8,561 bases of DNA from Clostridiales bacterium (lineage in GTDB: Bacteria; Bacillota; Clostridia; Oscillospirales; Acutalibacteraceae): NCBI GenBank assembly GCA_019421725.1, contig JAHZES010000013.1, positions 1 through 8,561 on the forward strand, written 5' to 3'. Position numbers and translations under genes: made by a program. Every line of letters begins with the position of its first letter. Within the stretch, counting starts at the first letter, position 1. Of this stretch, positions 5,238 to 8,561 are shown piece by piece. The notes under the pieces were generated by a model. That model saw only the letters and a list, made by a program, of their open reading frames with translations. It ran no database searches and had not been told where the DNA came from.

Positions 5238-6077
5238 TTATCTTTTTTCGTTTCTTTTCTGCTGCTTTTCAGCCCTGCGCCGCGCGGCGGCATCGGCGAC
5301 AGCTTTGCGAATTTCGGCAAGCGTTCCGCGCTGCCGGACGGAATCCAGCCGAGGGAACGCGCTCATCAGGCGGCGGGTGGTGAACGCGTGTTCTTCTTCC
5401 AGCTGGTGCAAACGGTGCTCCGCATATTCTGTTTCGATCCGTGCGCGCAGGCGTTCCTCCCGAAGCAGCTCGGAGCCGCTTTCCAGCGCAGTTTTCAGCT
5501 GTGCTGCGGAAGCCTCCGCTTTGTGCCGGAGGTCGTCCCGCAGCTGCGCGATTTGCTGCAGGCGGCCGTTCAGCACGAGCACCGAACGAACGGAAACAAA
5601 GCAGTCAACGCTCAACAGGGCGGCGATTGCGCCGGAGCAAAAAAACAGCACAGGCGCGGAAAGCGCCTGAATGTTTTTGCTGACCCAGGGGTCTACCACA
5701 TGAACGGCAAAAACGCAGAGCAGGCCGAACAGAGTGGAATTCAACAGACAAATTCGCCCGTGCAGATTAAACTTCCGTTTGGAATAGTCCCACCAGGAGA
5801 GGTGGAACAGCTTTTCCAAAAGAACGGAGGTGACGTATTCCAGCGCGCTGGTAAGCAGCATGCCGCCGAAAAAGGTGAGAAAAACATTGCTGCCCAGCGG
5901 CCTCAGCGCATGAAAAACGATCACCGCGCCAAACCCGTAAACAGGGCAAATCGGTCCGTTTAAAAAACCGCGGTTGATAAATTTACCCGCCGGGACCGAA
6001 CAGTAGACGCATTCGCAGCACCAGCCCAGAAATGCGTAAACGATAAAAGTAAGAAACAATTGAAGAACGGCTTCCAT
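5238..6077 (-). CDS. PF06541 (CmpB-like, 'putative ABC transporter permease') membrane protein with coiled-coil tail
   Basis: In this 279-residue protein, residues 1-163 are a polytopic membrane domain with about five hydrophobic segments. The hallmarks of PF06541 are all present: FLGWCCECVYCSV (17-28), NRGFLNGPICPVYGFG (35-50), E80-Y81 in the third segment, and WWDYSKRKFNLHGRICLLNS (95-114). Residues 170-279 form a long, highly charged cytoplasmic coiled coil ending in a Lys/Arg-rich tail, which is longer than the usual short end of this family. Despite the family name, no transport partner is encoded here and the function is not established. ATG 6077 has AAGGAAG 8 bases upstream. It is divergent from the ABC-F gene and lies 170 bases upstream of the Tim44-like gene on the same strand. 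Confidence 0.85.
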   Translation of the reverse strand: MEAVLQLFLTFIVYAFLGWCCECVYCSVPAGKFINRGFLNGPICPVYGFGAVIVFHALRPLGSNVFLTFFGGMLLTSALEYVTSVLLEKLFHLSWWDYSKRKFNLHGRICLLNSTLFGLLCVFAVHVVDPWVSKNIQALSAPVLFFCSGAIAALLSVDCFVSVRSVLVLNGRLQQIAQLRDDLRHKAEASAAQLKTALESGSELLREERLRARIETEYAEHRLHQLEEEHAFTTRRLMSAFPRLDSVRQRGTLAEIRKAVADAAARRRAEKQQKRNEKR

Positions 6078-6179
6078 GTGATCATCTTCCTTTTGGCTGT
6101 ATTTTGAAAAAGCAGAGGCGTCTCAGCAACCTGAGTTGCGCAGCGCAGTGTGAAATACCGCAGACAACTATTTTATATT

Positions 6180-6208
6180 ATTATAGTAAAAGCAGCAAAC
6201 ACCGTCAA
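6180..6208 (-). promoter_or_regulatory. Strong sigma-A promoter for the PF06541 gene
   Basis: On the - strand, TTGACG (6203-6208) and a consensus TATAAT (6180-6185) are separated by exactly 17 bases. This leaves a leader of about 95 bases before the ATG at 6077. The leader contains small alternative stems (for example ctcag/ctgag at 6122-6135 and gcaac/gttgc at 6126-6139), but no recognised riboswitch. Confidence 0.75.
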
Positions 6209-6214
6209 GAATGC

Positions 6215-6242
6215 TTGACAGGCATGATAAAATAAATATGTC
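6215..6242 (+). promoter_or_regulatory. Candidate promoter for the ABC-F gene
   Basis: A perfect TTGACA -35 lies at 6215-6220. The best -10 at usual spacing is TATGTC (6237-6242, 16-base spacer), which matches only the first half of the consensus. The gene starts at 6332, leaving a leader of about 80 bases. The -35 lies back to back with that of the divergent promoter, with 6 bases between them. Confidence 0.4.
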
Positions 6243-6331
6243 TGCCTCAAAGCGGAAGCAACTGCCGCAGGCCAGGAAAAATGCCCCGCACGGGCGAGGC
6301 ACAGAATGAAAAACCGAAGGAGCACTGTTTT

Positions 6332-7930
6332 ATGATTACGGTTTCCAATGTAAGCGTTAATTTTGACGGAACCGAACTGTTTTCGAATGTGAATCTGAAA
6401 TTTACTCCCGGCAACTGCTACGGGATCATCGGCGCGAACGGCGCGGGCAAATCAACCTTTCTGCGCGTTCTTTCAGGCGAACTGGATTCCACCACCGGCG
6501 AGGTGACCTATGGAGAGAAGGATAGGCTCTCCGTTTTGAAACAGGATCATTTTGCCTACAATGAATTCACGGTACTCGATACGATCATTCAAGGAAATCC
6601 GCGCCTTTACGAGATCATGCAGCAGAAGGACGCGCTTTACGCAAAGGAGGATTTTTCCGAAGAGGACGGCGAGCTTGCCGCCGAGCTGGAGGGGGAATTT
6701 GCCGAGCTGAACGGATGGGACGCCGAAACCGATGCCGCACGGCTGTTGGCGGGGCTTGGCGTGGAAGGCGCGCTCCTGACCGAACGGATGGCTTCTCTGC
6801 GCGACAATGACAAAGTGAAGGTTTTGTTGGCACAGGCGTTGTTTGGCCAGCCGGATATTATTCTGCTTGACGAACCGACCAACCACCTTGACCTGAAATC
6901 AATTGAATGGCTGGAAGAATTTCTGATCGACTACCCCGGTACGGTGCTGGTGGTTTCTCATGACCGCCGCTTTCTCAACGACGTCTGTACGCATATCATT
7001 GATATTGATTACACCAAGATCCGCGACTACGTGGGCAATTACGATTTCTGGTATGAATCAAGCCAGCTGATGCAGCGCATGATCCGTGACCAGAATCGAA
7101 AGGCGGAAGACAAGATTCGCGAGCTGCAGAATTTTATTGCGCGTTTTGCGGCCAATAAATCAAAATCCCGTCAGGCAACCTCGCGCAAAAAGCTGCTCGA
7201 CAAGCTCACGGTAGAGGAGCTTCCGGCGTCTTCACGCCGGTATCCGTTTGTCGGCTTTTCCATGGATCGCGAGCCGGGAAAGGAGATCCTTACGGTGACG
7301 GAGCTGAGCGGTTCTGCAGAGGGACGGCAGGTATTCCGCAATGTTTCGTTCCGTGTGAACAAGGGAGATAAAATTGCGCTGATCGCCGAAAACGAAATGG
7401 CAGTTACCGCGTTGCTGCAGGTGCTGATGGGAGAGCTTCAGCCGGATTCCGGCAGCTTTTCCTGGGGAGTGAGCACCACGCAATCCTATTTTCCGAAGGA
7501 TAACTCCGCCTATTTTAACGACTGTGAGCTTTCCATTTTAGACTGGCTGCGTCAGTATTCCAAAGACACCACCGATACTTATCTGAGAGGATTTCTGGGA
7601 AGGATGCTTTTTTCCGGAGAGGATGTGTTCAAGCCGGTGAATGTGCTTTCGGGAGGGGAGCGGGTGAGGTGTATGCTTTCCCGTATGATGATGTTCGGCT
7701 CAAACGTTCTGGTGCTTGACCAGCCGACGAACCATCTCGATTTGGAGTCGATCACGGCGGTCAACAACGGAATGATCGATTTCAAGGGAATTTTGCTGTT
7801 CACCTCCCGTGACCATGAATTTATCCAGACCATTGCCAACCGTGTGATCGAGCTGACGCCGGACGGAATGATCGACCGGGCAGGGACGTATGACGAGTAT
7901 CTGGAATGGAAGGCGGCGCGCGAGGGCTGA
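6332..7930 (+). CDS. ABC-F family ATPase (YkpA/YbiT-type) with one degenerate composite ATP site
   Basis: This soluble 532-residue protein has two ABC domains and no membrane segments, and it matches the length of the YkpA/YbiT group. ABC1 has Walker A GANGAGKST (34-42), Walker B ILLDEPTNHLD (177-187) and switch His H210 in SHDRRF. Its signature is degenerate (SLRDND, 155-160). The interdomain linker (about 240-305, with NKSKSRQATSRKK) is the tRNA-contacting PtIM region. In ABC2 the Walker A is AENEMAVTA (352-360, Val358 in place of the Lys), the signature LSGGE (439-443) is intact, Walker B is LDQPTNHLD with Gln464 replacing the catalytic Glu, and the switch position is Arg493. The YFPKDN motif (387-391) is typical of this group. 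ABC-F proteins act on the ribosome, in translation or in antibiotic protection; which applies here cannot be told. ATG 6332 is chosen over 6281: AAGGAG lies 9 bases upstream and homology starts there (MITVSNVS). Confidence 0.93.
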   Translation: MITVSNVSVNFDGTELFSNVNLKFTPGNCYGIIGANGAGKSTFLRVLSGELDSTTGEVTYGEKDRLSVLKQDHFAYNEFTVLDTIIQGNPRLYEIMQQKDALYAKEDFSEEDGELAAELEGEFAELNGWDAETDAARLLAGLGVEGALLTERMASLRDNDKVKVLLAQALFGQPDIILLDEPTNHLDLKSIEWLEEFLIDYPGTVLVVSHDRRFLNDVCTHIIDIDYTKIRDYVGNYDFWYESSQLMQRMIRDQNRKAEDKIRELQNFIARFAANKSKSRQATSRKKLLDKLTVEELPASSRRYPFVGFSMDREPGKEILTVTELSGSAEGRQVFRNVSFRVNKGDKIALIAENEMAVTALLQVLMGELQPDSGSFSWGVSTTQSYFPKDNSAYFNDCELSILDWLRQYSKDTTDTYLRGFLGRMLFSGEDVFKPVNVLSGGERVRCMLSRMMMFGSNVLVLDQPTNHLDLESITAVNNGMIDFKGILLFTSRDHEFIQTIANRVIELTPDGMIDRAGTYDEYLEWKAAREG

Positions 7931-7939
7931 AAACAGGCG

Positions 7940-8344
7940 TCAGGCGCGGCGCAGCCCGTGGAACATCCAGGCGGCCAGCTTCATTGCAGGAATGGAGAGC
8001 AGTGCCCAGAGGAACGAAAAAAGAGGACAGATCTGCCCGCGAAAATTGCCGCGGCGGTCGGAATAATCCCATACATTGTGACGCCGGTTAAACAGCAGGC
8101 CGAAAATTAATTCAACGCCGGTAATGACGGCGGAACCCGCCAGGCAGCGCAGAAAAGCTCCTGCACGGCGGAGCAGCCCGTTGCAGATTCGATGGATCAG
8201 CAAAAAGCAGGTGCCGCCCGCCAGAAACATGGAAAAGGTCGTGCGACCGCGGGAAAGCAGCTCCAGACAGGCGTACGAGCCCGCGCCAAAAAGAAAAAAC
8301 AGCAGCGGATGCTTTATTTTTTTAGAGGATCCCGGTTCTTTCAT
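7940..8344 (-). CDS. Short PF06541-like four-segment membrane protein
   Basis: This 134-residue, strongly hydrophobic protein has about four membrane segments (13-31, 36-52, 66-84 and 105-128). Residues 77-112 (VELIFGLLF, VWDYSDRRGNF, GQICPLFSFLW) match the second half of PF06541 proteins: an acidic residue in a helix, then W-D-Y-S and N-x-x-G-x-I-C. The first-half hallmarks (CECVYC, NRGFLNGPxCPxYG) are absent. The start is ATG 8344, with AAAGGTGG about 10 bases upstream. An in-frame TTG at 8386 would add 14 polar residues and overlaps the T-tract of the preceding terminator. Its end lies 9 bases from the end of the convergent ABC-F gene. The function is unknown. It is distantly related to the 279-residue protein on the other side of the ABC-F gene. 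Confidence 0.75.
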   Translation of the reverse strand: MKEPGSSKKIKHPLLFFLFGAGSYACLELLSRGRTTFSMFLAGGTCFLLIHRICNGLLRRAGAFLRCLAGSAVITGVELIFGLLFNRRHNVWDYSDRRGNFRGQICPLFSFLWALLSIPAMKLAAWMFHGLRRA

Positions 8345-8381
8345 GTGATTTGGACCACCTTTTGTTTTTTCTTTTATTTTT

Positions 8382-8426
8382 AACAAAATGCATACGGAAT
8401 ATCAGCCTGGCTGCCATTCCGTATGC
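8382..8426 (-). terminator. Intrinsic terminator of the amidase-like gene
   Basis: A perfect 11-bp stem (8390-8400 with 8416-8426) closes a 15-base loop that can itself form CAGC/GCTG. On the - strand it is followed by ATTTTGTT, a T-rich tract. It lies 17 bases past the stop of the gene ending at 8443, and just before the next - strand gene. That next gene therefore needs read-through or its own promoter, and none is clear in the 45 bases available. Confidence 0.8.
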
Positions 8427-8442
8427 CGGGAGGACTGAACGG

Positions 8443-8561
8443 TCAGCCGACGGAGCTGCCGTTGTATTTTCGCCTGAGGTATGCGATGTTTTCAGGAGAG
8501 TCCGGCCGGTAGCTCCGTCCGAAATATTCGAGGATCCCCTTTGCGATCGCCACGCCGCTTT
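8443..8561 (-). CDS. C-terminal end of a gene, possibly N-acetylmuramoyl-L-alanine amidase (5' partial)
   Basis: The last 38 codons of a - strand gene run off the right edge, with complete codons from 8559 down to the TGA at 8443-8445. The translation begins SGVAIAKGILEYFGRSYRPD and continues to the end KYNGSSVG. The pattern 'AxAIAKGIxEYFGxxYxP' is typical of the last helix of Amidase_3 domains in clostridial cell-wall amidases and phage lysins. This short piece is the only evidence. A terminator follows directly. The other two - strand frames either hit a stop early or give unstructured sequence, so the frame is reasonably sure, but the family is tentative. Confidence 0.5.
   Translation of the reverse strand, partial: SGVAIAKGILEYFGRSYRPDSPENIAYLRRKYNGSSVG

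Noticed and set aside
5216..5250. Hairpin TTTGCG/CGCAAA followed by a T-rich tract on the + strand
   Set aside because: It points along the + strand, where no gene ends, and on the - strand it lacks a T-tract; the stem is only 6 bp.
4027..5670. Long + strand open frame (547 residues) across the Tim44-like gene
   Set aside because: It spans the promoter and the ends of two well-supported - strand genes, and its translation is repetitive Arg/Ser-rich with no domain.
6122..6165. Small alternating stems in the leader of the PF06541 gene as a riboswitch or attenuator
   Set aside because: The stems are 5 bp with no conserved riboswitch core and no terminator T-run.
6281..6331. Upstream ATG start for the ABC-F gene
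   Set aside because: No ribosome binding site precedes it, and family similarity begins at Met 6332, which has AAGGAG at 9 bases.

Overview
The window looks like a piece of a low-to-mid GC Firmicutes chromosome, most likely a clostridial (Oscillospiraceae/Ruminococcaceae-type) genome. The grounds are strong AGGAGG-like ribosome binding sites, several probable TTG starts, sigma-A-like promoters, and protein families common in Clostridia: SPFH/zinc-ribbon proteins, CmpB-like (PF06541) membrane proteins and a YkpA/YbiT-type ABC-F. Assignments rest on reading motifs by eye; no database search was run.

Region 1 (1-1908, + strand) is the tail of a phage or phage-derived lysis cassette. It holds the C-terminal part of an M23-type peptidase/SH3-like endolysin with a possible internal start, a small membrane-anchored coiled-coil protein, a perfect 14-bp hairpin, a holin-like protein and a long coiled-coil protein. 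A bidirectional terminator closes it. No integrase, att site or tRNA is visible.

Region 2 (1968-5210, - strand) is a compact three-gene operon with a recognisable promoter. Its order is a secreted/membrane Tim44-like (NTF2-fold) protein with a C-terminal zinc ribbon, a smaller paralogue of the same plan, and an SPFH-domain protein (YdjI/COG4260-like) ending in three zinc ribbons. All three carry CxxC zinc knuckles and two are membrane anchored. This is the best candidate for a poorly described system: an SPFH scaffold working with two anchored NTF2-like proteins, perhaps in membrane stress or membrane-protein quality control, by analogy with the Bacillus YdjGHI-PspA genes.

Region 3 (5238-8344) has a PF06541-type membrane protein with a long charged coiled-coil tail (- strand). 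It is divergent from an ABC-F ATPase (+ strand), and the -35 boxes of the two promoters sit back to back in a palindrome. The ABC-F is unusual: four degenerate motifs all fall in the same composite ATP site, while the other site looks intact. A second, shorter PF06541-like protein converges on the ABC-F with only 9 bp between them.

Region 4 (8382-8561, - strand) is a clear terminator and the last 38 codons of a gene that resembles the end of an N-acetylmuramoyl-L-alanine amidase. No rRNA, tRNA, CRISPR array, insertion sequence or recognised riboswitch was seen, and no gene-free stretch exceeds 300 bases.
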